Source: Spartobacteria bacterium (GTDB lineage: Bacteria > Verrucomicrobiota > Verrucomicrobiia > Chthoniobacterales > Terrimicrobiaceae). Taken from it: 12,305 nucleotides of DNA. The stretch covers positions 1 to 12,305 of the forward strand of contig CANKXQ010000021.1 in NCBI GenBank assembly GCA_947487745.1, read 5' to 3'. The notes under the pieces are model-generated. The model worked only from the letters and a program-made list of their open reading frames with translations. It was not told the DNA's origin and did no database searches. A program made the translations under genes and the position numbers. This document shows, piece after piece, positions 6,053 through 12,305 of this stretch (the first letter of the stretch is position 1; each line of letters opens with the position of its first letter).

Positions 6053-6208
6053 ATGAAATCATTCATTCTCGCCATCGCTCTGGCCTGTGCCGCAGTGGTT
6101 GGTTCTGTTCAGGCCGCTGGGACCTCGTGCCCGAAATGCTGCAAGGACAAGGACTGCGCCACCTGCTGCAAAGGCAAGTGCTCCGAGTGCAAACAGTGCA
6201 ATAAGTAA
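6053..6208 (+). CDS. Secreted 51-aa nine-cysteine peptide, metallothionein-like
   Basis: This 51-codon gene encodes a signal peptide (about 1-21, ending SVQA) and a mature peptide of about 30 residues. Nine of those are cysteines (26, 29, 30, 35, 38, 39, 43, 46, 49), and eight are lysines. The spacing is regular: CxxCC-x4-CxxCC-x3-CxxCxxC, the style of thiol clusters that bind soft metals such as Cu(I), Zn or Cd. No His or aromatic residue is present in the mature part, as in metallothioneins. Classical bacterial metallothioneins (SmtA/BmtA type) are cytoplasmic, so an exported version would be unusual. A disulfide-stabilised peptide toxin or an envelope thiol buffer are alternatives. A good Shine-Dalgarno precedes it and a strong terminator follows 26 nt after the stop. 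The upstream Cys/His-rich gene is probably co-transcribed. Confidence 0.8.
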   Translation: MKSFILAIALACAAVVGSVQAAGTSCPKCCKDKDCATCCKGKCSECKQCNK

Positions 6209-6233
6209 CGCGCTCGAAATGGCATAGATTGCC

Positions 6234-6271
6234 AACGCGGCTCTCCGAAAGGGGGGCCGCGTTTATTTTTT
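6234..6271 (+). terminator. Strong Rho-independent terminator with GAAA tetraloop
   Basis: A stem of about 13 bp pairs 6234-6246 with 6251-6263 (core AACGCGGC/GCCGCGTT, two G-U pairs inside) and is closed by a GAAA tetraloop at 6247-6250. The T-rich run TTTATTTTTT follows at 6262-6271. It ends the Cys-rich peptide transcript and insulates dnaE. Confidence 0.92.
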
Positions 6272-6302
6272 GGAGGGAAACAGAAATGCCCAAGCCGACC
6301 AT

Positions 6303-6332
6303 TCGACAAAGAGGCGGGCGTTGCGGTATTGT
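6303..6332 (+). promoter_or_regulatory. Candidate dnaE promoter
   Basis: TCGACA at 6303-6308 (5 of 6 to TTGACA) and TATTGT at 6327-6332 are 18 nt apart, and the -10-like box ends 6 nt before the dnaE ATG at 6339. It lies downstream of the terminator, where a promoter for dnaE is expected. Confidence 0.45.
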
Positions 6333-6338
6333 CTAGGG

Positions 6339-9300
6339 ATGTCATTCGTTCACCTGCATTGCCACTCCGAGTTTTCTCTTCTGGACGGAGCTGTGCGCTT
6401 GGACGAGTTGGTGAAAAAAGCGGCGGGATTCGGGATGCCGGCCGTGGCCGTGACAGATCACGCCAACCTGCATGCGGCGGTGCCGTTTTATCAGCAAGCC
6501 GAGAAGAAAGGGATCAAGCCGATCATCGGTTGCGAGATGTATGTCGCTCCTGGCTCGATGACGGACAAGAACGCATCCTCCGCGAAGGATGCCGCCTTTC
6601 ATCTCACGCTGCTCGCGACAAACGACGAAGGCTACCGGAATCTCGTGAAGCTCTCGACCGCTGGTTATCTCGAGGGTTTTTACTACAAGCCCCGCGTGGA
6701 CAGGGAGCGGCTGGCCGCGCATTCGAAAGGCATCATCGCCCTGAGCGGATGCCTGAAGGGCGAAGTCGCGACGCTCTTGCAATCCGGACGCTTTGACGAG
6801 GCGCAGGCGACGGCGGCCGCCTACCGGGATATCTTCGGCGCGGAAAATTATTTCATTGAGATTCATAATTTCGGCCTCGATGCGCAGCGGCGGATCAATC
6901 CCGACCTAGTGAAAATCGCGCGCAACCTCGATCTCGGACTGGTTGCCGCGAACGATGTCCACTTTCTGGAGAAGTCGCACCACGAAGCCCACGATGTGCT
7001 CATCTGCATCGGCACGGCGTCGAATGTGGTCGATGAAAGGCGCATGCGCTACAGCCCTGAACTGTATTTCAAATCCCCCGAGGAGATGCGCGCCCTCTTC
7101 TCCGAGCTGCCCGAGGCGTGTGACAACACGCTGCGCATCGCCGAGCGGTGCGATTTCAAGATGGAGTTCGGCAAGCCAAAATACCCGAATTTCGACTCGC
7201 CCGACACACGCAGCCGCGAGCAATACCTGCGCGACCTTTGTCATGAGGGGCTCCGCAAGCGCTTCGGAGAGCGCGTAGACACAGACCCCGAGCTGAACAA
7301 GCGCCTCGACTACGAACTCTCGGTGATCGCGAAAACCGGGTTCATCAGCTATTTTTTGATCGTCTGGGATTTCATCCGCCATGCGAAGGACAGCGGTATT
7401 CCCGTGGGCCCGGGCCGCGGCTCGGCGGCAGGCTCCCTCATCGCGTATGTGCTGGGAATCACCGATATCGACCCTCTCCGCTACGGGCTCATTTTTGAAA
7501 GGTTCCTGAACCCCGAGCGCATCAGCCCGCCGGATATCGATGTAGATTTCTGCATGGAGCGCCGAGGCGAGGTGATCGAGTATGTGCGCCAAAAATACGG
7601 CGAACGAGCCGTTTCGCAGATCGTCACCTTCGGCACACTGGGCGCAAAGAGCGTGATCCGCGATGTAGCCCGCGTGCTTGGCTGGAGCTACTCGGATGGC
7701 GACCGCGTGGCGAAGATGATCCCGAACGAGTTGAATATCGATCTCGAGAAGGCGCGCGAGAAAAACCCCGAGCTGCAGGCGGCCATTGAGAACGAGGCAC
7801 CCGTTCGCCAGCTTTGGGACTACGCCACCGTGCTCGAGGGCCTGAGCCGCAACACGGGCATTCATGCTGCCGGCGTGGTCATCGGCGACCGTCCGCTGGA
7901 TGAATTTATCCCCCTCTGCCGGGGCAAGGAAAACGAAGTCGTAACCCAATACGCCATGGGCCCGCTCACCGACCTGGGTATGCTCAAAATGGACTTCCTC
8001 GGCCTGCGCACGCTCACGATCATGCAGGAGGCGGTGCGACTGATCCACGCGAAGGTGCCGGATTTCAACATCGACCTCATTCCCAGCGACGACAAACCCT
8101 CCTTTGATATTTACAACCGGGGCGAAACGCTTGGGGTTTTCCAGATGGAAAGCGGCGGCATCACGAATTGTTGCAAGCGATTCGATGTGGGTTGCATTGA
8201 AGACATCATCGCCATCGGCGCGCTTTATCGTCCAGGCCCGATGCAGTTCATCGACGACTACATCGAGCGCAAAAAGGGCATCAAAAAAGTCGAATACCTG
8301 CATCCACTCCTGGAGAAGGTCTGCTCCGAAACCCACGGCATCATTGTCTACCAAGAGCAGGTGCAGATGGCCGCGAGCGTGCTTGCGGGCTACTCGCTCG
8401 GCGAGGCCGACCTGCTCCGCCGCGCGATGGGAAAAAAGGACGCGGAGAAAATGGAGAAGGAGCGCAAACGCTTCGTCGAGGGCTGCGGCACCCACAACAA
8501 CATTCCGCCCAAGGTTGCCGATGCCATCTTCGGGTTCATCGAGAAATTCGCCCAATACGGATTCAACAAATCGCACAGCGCCGCATACGGCTGGATTTCC
8601 TACCAGACCGCTTACCTGAAGGCCCACTTCCCCCGTGAGTTCATGTCGGCCATGCTCACCTTCGATGCCAACGACACCGACCGTCTCGCCGTGGTTATCG
8701 CAGAGTGCCGGCGCATGGAGATTCCCGTGCTGCCGCCGGACATCAACGCCAGCGCGCTGAAGTTCGCCCCCGAGTCCGACGGCCCTGGTATTCGCTTCGG
8801 GCTGGCATCCATCAAAAATGTCGGCGCGGGGGCGATGGAATCCGGCATTGCCGAGAGGGAAAAAGGCGGCGCTTTCCGCACGCTGGAAGATTTCTGCTCA
8901 CGCCTCGACTCCCGCACGGTGAACCGCAAGATTCTCGAAAGCCTTGTGAAATGCGGCGCCTTCGACTGCCTCGACAAAAACCGCGCAGCCCTCTTCGACG
9001 AGATCGAATCCTCCATGGCCGCCGCCGCCTCGCTCCAGCGCGACCGCGCGAGCGGACAGTTCTCGCTCTTCGGCGACACGCCTCTCACACCGCCGAAAAA
9101 ATCCTCCAGTGCCCGCAGGATCGAGCCTTGGAGCAATTTGGATACGCTCAAACACGAGAAAGAACTCCTGGGTTACTATGTGAGCGGACACCCACTCGAC
9201 AGTTACGCGGGGAATTTCGATTCCGGAAAATACAACACCATCGCCCAAGCGAGGGAGGCCACCGAACCCGGCACATTCAAGCTCGCGGGCCTGATCATGT

Positions 9301-9746
9301 CCGTCGAAAAGCGCTTTTCCAAAAAGGACGGCAAACCTTTTGGCATCCTCATCCTCGAAGACTTCACCGGCTCGCTCGAAATCACCGCGTGGGATGAGTC
9401 CTTCTCCAAAAACGCCGCGCTCTTTGTCGCCGGCACGGCCGTATCGATCAACACACGCATCACCCGACGCGACGAGGCAATCCGTGCGACAGCCGGAGCC
9501 ACCACTGCGCTAAAGGAAAAAACGTCCGTTCGCCCGGTTCGACTACGACTCGCGCGCGAGCGGCTCGATGAAACCGCCTTGCAAAAAATCCTCGCAGCCG
9601 TAAATGCCAACCTCGGCCCTCGTCCCCTCATCTTGGAGTTCGTGCTTCCAAACGGCCGATCACTCGAAATGCCAACCGGAGAGGAATTCGCCATCGGCGA
9701 CGAACGCGCTTTGATCTCCGCTGTGAACGGGCTAGTGGTTTCTTAA
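6339..9746 (+). CDS. dnaE: DNA polymerase III alpha subunit (replicative polymerase)
   Basis: This 1135-aa protein is close to the E. coli DnaE length (1160). The N-terminal PHP domain (about 1-280) keeps all nine metal ligands known from M. tuberculosis DnaE1: H7, H9, D16, H41, E66, H88, C138, D206 and H208. This suggests a working PHP 3'-5' exonuclease, which E. coli DnaE has lost. The polymerase core has GPGRGSAAGS at 357-366 and catalytic D401 and D403 in PDIDVDF, with the third Asp at D552 (KMDFLGLRT). QFSLF at 907-911 fits the beta-clamp-binding motif. An OB-fold domain follows at about 985-1065 (FKLAGLIMS onward). The frame stays open upstream to a TTG at 6270, but that lies in the terminator tail. 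ATG 6339 (MSFVHLHCHSEFS) matches the family N-terminus and follows a promoter-like element. The gene acts in the replisome and is transcribed alone. Confidence 0.98.
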   Translation: MSFVHLHCHSEFSLLDGAVRLDELVKKAAGFGMPAVAVTDHANLHAAVPFYQQAEKKGIKPIIGCEMYVAPGSMTDKNASSAKDAAFHLTLLATNDEGYRNLVKLSTAGYLEGFYYKPRVDRERLAAHSKGIIALSGCLKGEVATLLQSGRFDEAQATAAAYRDIFGAENYFIEIHNFGLDAQRRINPDLVKIARNLDLGLVAANDVHFLEKSHHEAHDVLICIGTASNVVDERRMRYSPELYFKSPEEMRALFSELPEACDNTLRIAERCDFKMEFGKPKYPNFDSPDTRSREQYLRDLCHEGLRKRFGERVDTDPELNKRLDYELSVIAKTGFISYFLIVWDFIRHAKDSGIPVGPGRGSAAGSLIAYVLGITDIDPLRYGLIFERFLNPERISPPDIDVDFCMERRGEVIEYVRQKYGERAVSQIVTFGTLGAKSVIRDVARVLGWSYSDGDRVAKMIPNELNIDLEKAREKNPELQAAIENEAPVRQLWDYATVLEGLSRNTGIHAAGVVIGDRPLDEFIPLCRGKENEVVTQYAMGPLTDLGMLKMDFLGLRTLTIMQEAVRLIHAKVPDFNIDLIPSDDKPSFDIYNRGETLGVFQMESGGITNCCKRFDVGCIEDIIAIGALYRPGPMQFIDDYIERKKGIKKVEYLHPLLEKVCSETHGIIVYQEQVQMAASVLAGYSLGEADLLRRAMGKKDAEKMEKERKRFVEGCGTHNNIPPKVADAIFGFIEKFAQYGFNKSHSAAYGWISYQTAYLKAHFPREFMSAMLTFDANDTDRLAVVIAECRRMEIPVLPPDINASALKFAPESDGPGIRFGLASIKNVGAGAMESGIAEREKGGAFRTLEDFCSRLDSRTVNRKILESLVKCGAFDCLDKNRAALFDEIESSMAAAASLQRDRASGQFSLFGDTPLTPPKKSSSARRIEPWSNLDTLKHEKELLGYYVSGHPLDSYAGNFDSGKYNTIAQAREATEPGTFKLAGLIMSVEKRFSKKDGKPFGILILEDFTGSLEITAWDESFSKNAALFVAGTAVSINTRITRRDEAIRATAGATTALKEKTSVRPVRLRLARERLDETALQKILAAVNANLGPRPLILEFVLPNGRSLEMPTGEEFAIGDERALISAVNGLVVS

Positions 9747-9790
9747 AGGACTGTCACTTTCCGAGAAGTTGGGTTTTTTGGAGCGGGAGA

Positions 9791-9820
9791 ACTGTGGCCG
9801 GGCTTTTCGGAGACCACAGT
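9791..9820. repeat. Inverted repeat between convergent dnaE and CBM9-like genes
   Basis: ACTGTGG (9791-9797) and CCACAGT (9814-9820) form a perfect 7-bp stem. An inner CCG/CGG pairing is possible around a TTTT loop. No T-run follows on either strand, so it is not a canonical intrinsic terminator, but its place between two convergent stop codons suggests transcript 3'-end formation. Confidence 0.5.
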
Positions 9821-9823
9821 GAT

Positions 9824-10459
9824 TTATGAGCAAAAGGCGATTTTTCCCCACTCGTGGATGCAGTGAAAATTTATGGCCTGATGCGGCGAAGTGGAGGAGA
9901 GGATGGGTGGGCGGCCGTCACGGGAGGCATCGTAGCGGCTGAAGGAGAAAAGCCAGGCCTCGCCGGTCGCGATTTGGTCTCGCCCGGTCACGAGGGTGGA
10001 GGGGACCTCTGCGTAAACAGTCCATTTTTGGTTTGAGGTGTCGATTTTTACACGGCTTGAAAAAACACCGTCGGAGAGCACGGTGGCTGGCTTGCCTGGC
10101 GATTCGATCTGATATTGCAGGCGCAAATTCGGCGGGGTGACGTGGAGTTCGACATAGTCGGAGCGGTCGACGGCTTGGAGGAAAATCTCAAACACATCCC
10201 CGAGTTCCCACATTCTTTGATTCGAGCCTGTGGCCTTGGTAAAGATGTCGCGGTCGGGAATTTCGGCCAGAACGATAAGGCGAGAGGGCGTCCACCCCAC
10301 GCGGATTTCTGCCGGCAGGAAATCCGGCTCAGGAGTATCGAGCCAGCCTTGCTGCATAAGAACAGGTGCGGAGAGGGCGAGGTTTTCGGGCATCGCTTCG
10401 CCTTGCGGCAAATCTTTGTCGAATATGGCGGGACAGGAAATGGTGACCGTCTGGTTCAT
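9824..10459 (-). CDS. CBM9-like (carbohydrate-binding family 9-like) beta-sandwich protein
   Basis: This 211-aa protein shows the pattern of CBM9-like/DOMON-related sugar- or ligand-binding domains. It has a hydrophobic strand ending in IPDRDIF (67-73), WELGDVFEIF at 84-93, YVELHVTP at 102-109, WTVYAEVP at 146-153, WLFSFSRYD at 169-177 and HEWGKIAF at 202-209. In this family the GD-x-x-E motif and the final H-x-W-G are conserved and aromatic residues line the binding face. The family binds glycans or sits beside glycoside hydrolases in polysaccharide-degrading bacteria. Unlike its two operon neighbours it has no obvious signal peptide, which leaves its location open. Its ATG overlaps the upstream stop (ATGA, 10459-10456), so it is translationally coupled to the unknown exported protein. 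Confidence 0.75.
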   Translation of the reverse strand: MNQTVTISCPAIFDKDLPQGEAMPENLALSAPVLMQQGWLDTPEPDFLPAEIRVGWTPSRLIVLAEIPDRDIFTKATGSNQRMWELGDVFEIFLQAVDRSDYVELHVTPPNLRLQYQIESPGKPATVLSDGVFSSRVKIDTSNQKWTVYAEVPSTLVTGRDQIATGEAWLFSFSRYDASRDGRPPILSSTSPHQAINFHCIHEWGKIAFCS

Positions 10460-11193
10460 GGTGATCTTGAAGGCGGGCTTTTTAACAAAATGGTGTCGCC
10501 GCGATACAAATCCTTGTTAGAGGCTTGGAATTCGGCTTTCAGCTGAACCTTGATTTTTGAGATATCCACGAGGTCCCACTCTTCGAAGCGGATTTTTCCT
10601 TCCTCGCCGCCATTGTGCTGGACGCCGACGAGCAGGTGACGGGCGTCGTCTTGGACCTTGCTGGTGGTGGATTTCGGCTCGTAGTAGAAGGTGCGGAGTG
10701 TGCTGGTCTTCGAACCGCGAGCGAAGAGTTTCGGGTCGAGGTAAACCACGCTCTTATCCTCCAGAACGAGCCGGAGATCTGGATAGCCGCTGCGCTGCTC
10801 CTCTCCTGCGGAGGTGCGCGGGATGCCGCACGACCAGCCCGGCTCTTTGTTGCACTCCGCCATCAATTGATCCTCGATAAAGCGGCTGGCTTCATTGATG
10901 CGACCCACGGTGTGGATGGGGTGAGTGGGATCGTTCATCGCGGCGAGGGTGCGGTCGAGCACGGTGGCGAGGCGCCGGAGCCAGGCGGCATCGGGAGGAA
11001 CGGGCAGAATGTTTTTGCCCGTGGTGGCTGCGAGGACCTCGCTGAAGGGAATGTCCTTCAAATCGCGCCCGTCCTGCAGGAGCCATTCGATGAGAACGGC
11101 GGAATCGGCTTTTCCCTCCTCCGCCGGCGCGTGGGTGGCCAGCGCGACAAGCCCGGCAATACAAACGGCAAGGGCCTGTCGCCGTGGCGCCAT
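10456..11193 (-). CDS. Exported protein of unknown function with a possible PD-(D/E)XK nuclease signature
   Basis: This 245-aa protein starts with a basic signal peptide (about 1-24, hydrophobic 7-20, ending HAPA). I do not recognise its family with confidence. Residues about 97-230 show a layout resembling PD-(D/E)XK nucleases: a helix with acidic residues (RINEASRFIEDQL, 98-110), then P138-D139 in GYPDLRLVL, then D153-P-K155 in VVYLDPKLF, then a helix and strand with HLLVGV (186-191), and WDLVDISKIKVQLKAEF (206-222) near the end. The 13-residue gap from D139 to D153 and the strand-like context fit the catalytic core. If so, this would be an exported nuclease, unlike cytoplasmic restriction enzymes; the prediction is inference. 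C115 and C122 could form a disulfide. It starts 4 nt after the porin stop and overlaps the CBM9-like start, so it is the middle gene of a tight operon. Confidence 0.6.
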   Translation of the reverse strand: MAPRRQALAVCIAGLVALATHAPAEEGKADSAVLIEWLLQDGRDLKDIPFSEVLAATTGKNILPVPPDAAWLRRLATVLDRTLAAMNDPTHPIHTVGRINEASRFIEDQLMAECNKEPGWSCGIPRTSAGEEQRSGYPDLRLVLEDKSVVYLDPKLFARGSKTSTLRTFYYEPKSTTSKVQDDARHLLVGVQHNGGEEGKIRFEEWDLVDISKIKVQLKAEFQASNKDLYRGDTILLKSPPSRSP

Positions 11194-11197
11194 TTTT

Positions 11198-12305
11198 TTA
11201 GAAGGTCACATTCATCTGAGCGCCCAGCACCAGGGCGTTCGGAATGTTTCCCGTTCCGCCGGGATTGATGATCCACTGCACATTCGGCTGGATGTAGGCG
11301 AATTTGGTGACCTGAATGCGGTAGCCGGCCTCGAGGGCGATTTCGTAGGAAGGCGTGCCGGCGCCGGTCGCCGCCACGGTGCCGGCATAGTCGTCGCTGA
11401 AATTTCCATAAACGAAGCCGAGCATGGTGGTGTCGTGGTCGCGGGCGGGGACGAGGCCTTTGTAAACGATGCCGGAGTTCACCTGGAACGGGAGCTTCGA
11501 GATGTTTTGCTGCGGGGAGAGAACGAATGCGGACCACAGGGTGAGGCCCTGATCGCTACCCGGAGACTCCTGCCAAACCATCTGGTCGGCGTGCCAGTAG
11601 AAGCCGTAGGAATTCGATGCGGTCTCGGTCGAACCGAATTGCGCGAACTGCCAAGGCGCGTAGTAGGCGCCGAACCAATAGTGGCCGGGCAGGCCTTGCA
11701 TACCGGCATCCGGCGAAACAGGCTTCGCAGTCTTGCCTTCGGCGAGGGATTTTCCATCGGATGGCTTGGGGGCGGCTGCGGGCTTTTTGAAGAACTCGGG
11801 AGTCCAGCCTACTTGCCCGATCATGAGGACGCCGTCGGAGTTGTTGATGCTCCAGTCGAGGCCGTGGTCGCGGTAGAGGTTGAGGGATGTGGCCTGATAG
11901 ATGCCGCCCATGGCGAACCACTCGGGCGAGGGATCGACCCGCAGGCGCGCGCCCCAGACTGATGCGGGATATGAAGTGAATGCGGTATTGACGGGCAGGG
12001 CCTGCGGGTTGCCGTCGATGCCGTTGTTCATGTAGAGCCAGTAGAGGGGCGAGGAGGCGAAGTCGTCACCCGTCGAAAACCGGCCAAGCTTGATGCCGAG
12101 ATTGTCTTCCAGCAGGCGCTGTTCAAGAACGAGCGCGTAAAAAACGACGGTCTCGGTGCCGTAGACCTGCTGGACGGTAAACTGGTTGCCGATGTTGCGT
12201 GCGGAGAGGTTGCTGCCATTCCGGTCGAGGGCGCTGACGGTGAGGGTGAGGCCCTGCCATTTGATCAACTTCTCGAAGTCGAGCTGCATGCCGAAACTGA
12301 AGTTG
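11198..12305 (-). CDS. OprB-family carbohydrate-selective porin, 5' end outside window
   Basis: The frame is open to the window edge: residues NFSFG precede the first internal Met, so the true start lies outside. At least 368 residues are visible. The alternating beta-strand texture, the opening LDFEKLIKWQGLTL, GIKLGRF about 60 residues on, ASVWGARLRV followed by a Gly-rich YQA strand, and the terminal Phe (QMNVTF) used in outer-membrane assembly all fit OprB-like porins. These outer-membrane beta-barrels admit sugars and other small solutes. A Lys/Ala/Pro-rich stretch (about 26 residues after FFKKPAAAP, near 11785-11700) looks like an inserted flexible loop. It is the most upstream visible gene of the minus-strand operon. 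Carbohydrate uptake fits the CBM9-like partner; the actual solute is unknown. Confidence 0.85.
   Translation of the reverse strand, partial: NFSFGMQLDFEKLIKWQGLTLTVSALDRNGSNLSARNIGNQFTVQQVYGTETVVFYALVLEQRLLEDNLGIKLGRFSTGDDFASSPLYWLYMNNGIDGNPQALPVNTAFTSYPASVWGARLRVDPSPEWFAMGGIYQATSLNLYRDHGLDWSINNSDGVLMIGQVGWTPEFFKKPAAAPKPSDGKSLAEGKTAKPVSPDAGMQGLPGHYWFGAYYAPWQFAQFGSTETASNSYGFYWHADQMVWQESPGSDQGLTLWSAFVLSPQQNISKLPFQVNSGIVYKGLVPARDHDTTMLGFVYGNFSDDYAGTVAATGAGTPSYEIALEAGYRIQVTKFAYIQPNVQWIINPGGTGNIPNALVLGAQMNVTF

Noticed and set aside
6053..6088. Possible lipoprotein signal at C12 of the Cys-rich peptide
   Set aside because: The residues before the Cys (A-L-A) are a poor lipobox and the hydrophobic run before it is too short; a standard signal peptide cleaved after residue 21 fits better.
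6270..6338. Upstream in-frame extension of dnaE to a TTG at 6270 (23 extra codons)
   Set aside because: The TTG lies in the T-run of the terminator, and the extension is unlike any DnaE N-terminus. ATG 6339 gives the family's start with the HxHxH motif at the expected place.
6906..8627. Long minus-strand open frame (573 codons) opposite dnaE
   Set aside because: It is a shadow of dnaE produced by high GC and codon bias; dnaE is unambiguous on the plus strand and the antisense product resembles no family.
10925..11962. Plus-strand frame of 345 codons opposite the porin operon
   Set aside because: It overlaps two well-supported minus-strand genes, including an OprB-like porin with a proper C-terminal Phe, and has no family features.
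1..12305. CRISPR arrays, insertion sequences, tRNA or rRNA genes
   Set aside because: I saw no regularly spaced direct repeats, transposase-like frames, tRNA-like cloverleafs or rRNA sequence in the window.

Overview
The window reads as a chromosomal segment of a Gram-negative, high-GC bacterium. The signs are signal peptides, an OprB-type outer-membrane porin, an EpsI-type exosortase-associated protein and a GYF_2 (DUF4339-like) protein. That combination, with secreted Deg9-like proteases and few Shine-Dalgarno sites, best fits the Verrucomicrobiota or a close relative in the PVC group. The taxonomic call is an inference from gene content; no rRNA gene is present.

Layout. (1) 1-130: the last codons of rpsI (ribosomal protein S9) on +, then a terminator. 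(2) 131-850 on -: an EpsI-family protein, convergent with rpsI. (3) 969-1478 on +: a small cytoplasmic protein with two GYF_2-like repeats and a coiled-coil tail, divergent from the EpsI gene. (4) 1563-5383 on +: a tight three-gene operon of exported proteins. It holds a Deg9/HtrA-like serine protease with an intact triad, a paralogue that has lost all three catalytic residues (joined by an ATGA overlap), and an exported staphylococcal-nuclease-like enzyme with a C-terminal helix-hairpin-helix domain. (5) 5384-5645: a non-coding stretch with short GC-rich inverted repeats. (6) 5646-6208 on +: two small Cys-rich exported or membrane proteins. The second is a 51-residue peptide with nine cysteines in its mature part, and a strong GAAA-loop terminator follows it. 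(7) 6339-9746 on +: dnaE, the replicative DNA polymerase III alpha subunit, with all nine PHP metal ligands. (8) 9824-12305 on -: a compact operon of an OprB-like carbohydrate porin (cut by the window end), an exported protein with a possible PD-(D/E)XK nuclease signature, and a CBM9-like beta-sandwich protein. The last two are joined by another ATGA overlap.

Functionally, the core genes (rpsI, dnaE) flank accessory envelope and exported functions: breakdown of protein and nucleic acid in the periplasm or outside the cell, small thiol-rich peptides that probably bind metal, and carbohydrate uptake. The points most worth a second look are the protease/pseudoprotease/nuclease operon, the unrecognised nuclease-like exported protein beside OprB, the nine-cysteine peptide, and a recurring arrangement in which a promoter-like -35/-10 pair sits 6-9 nt upstream of the start codon of five genes. 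That arrangement suggests leaderless transcripts.
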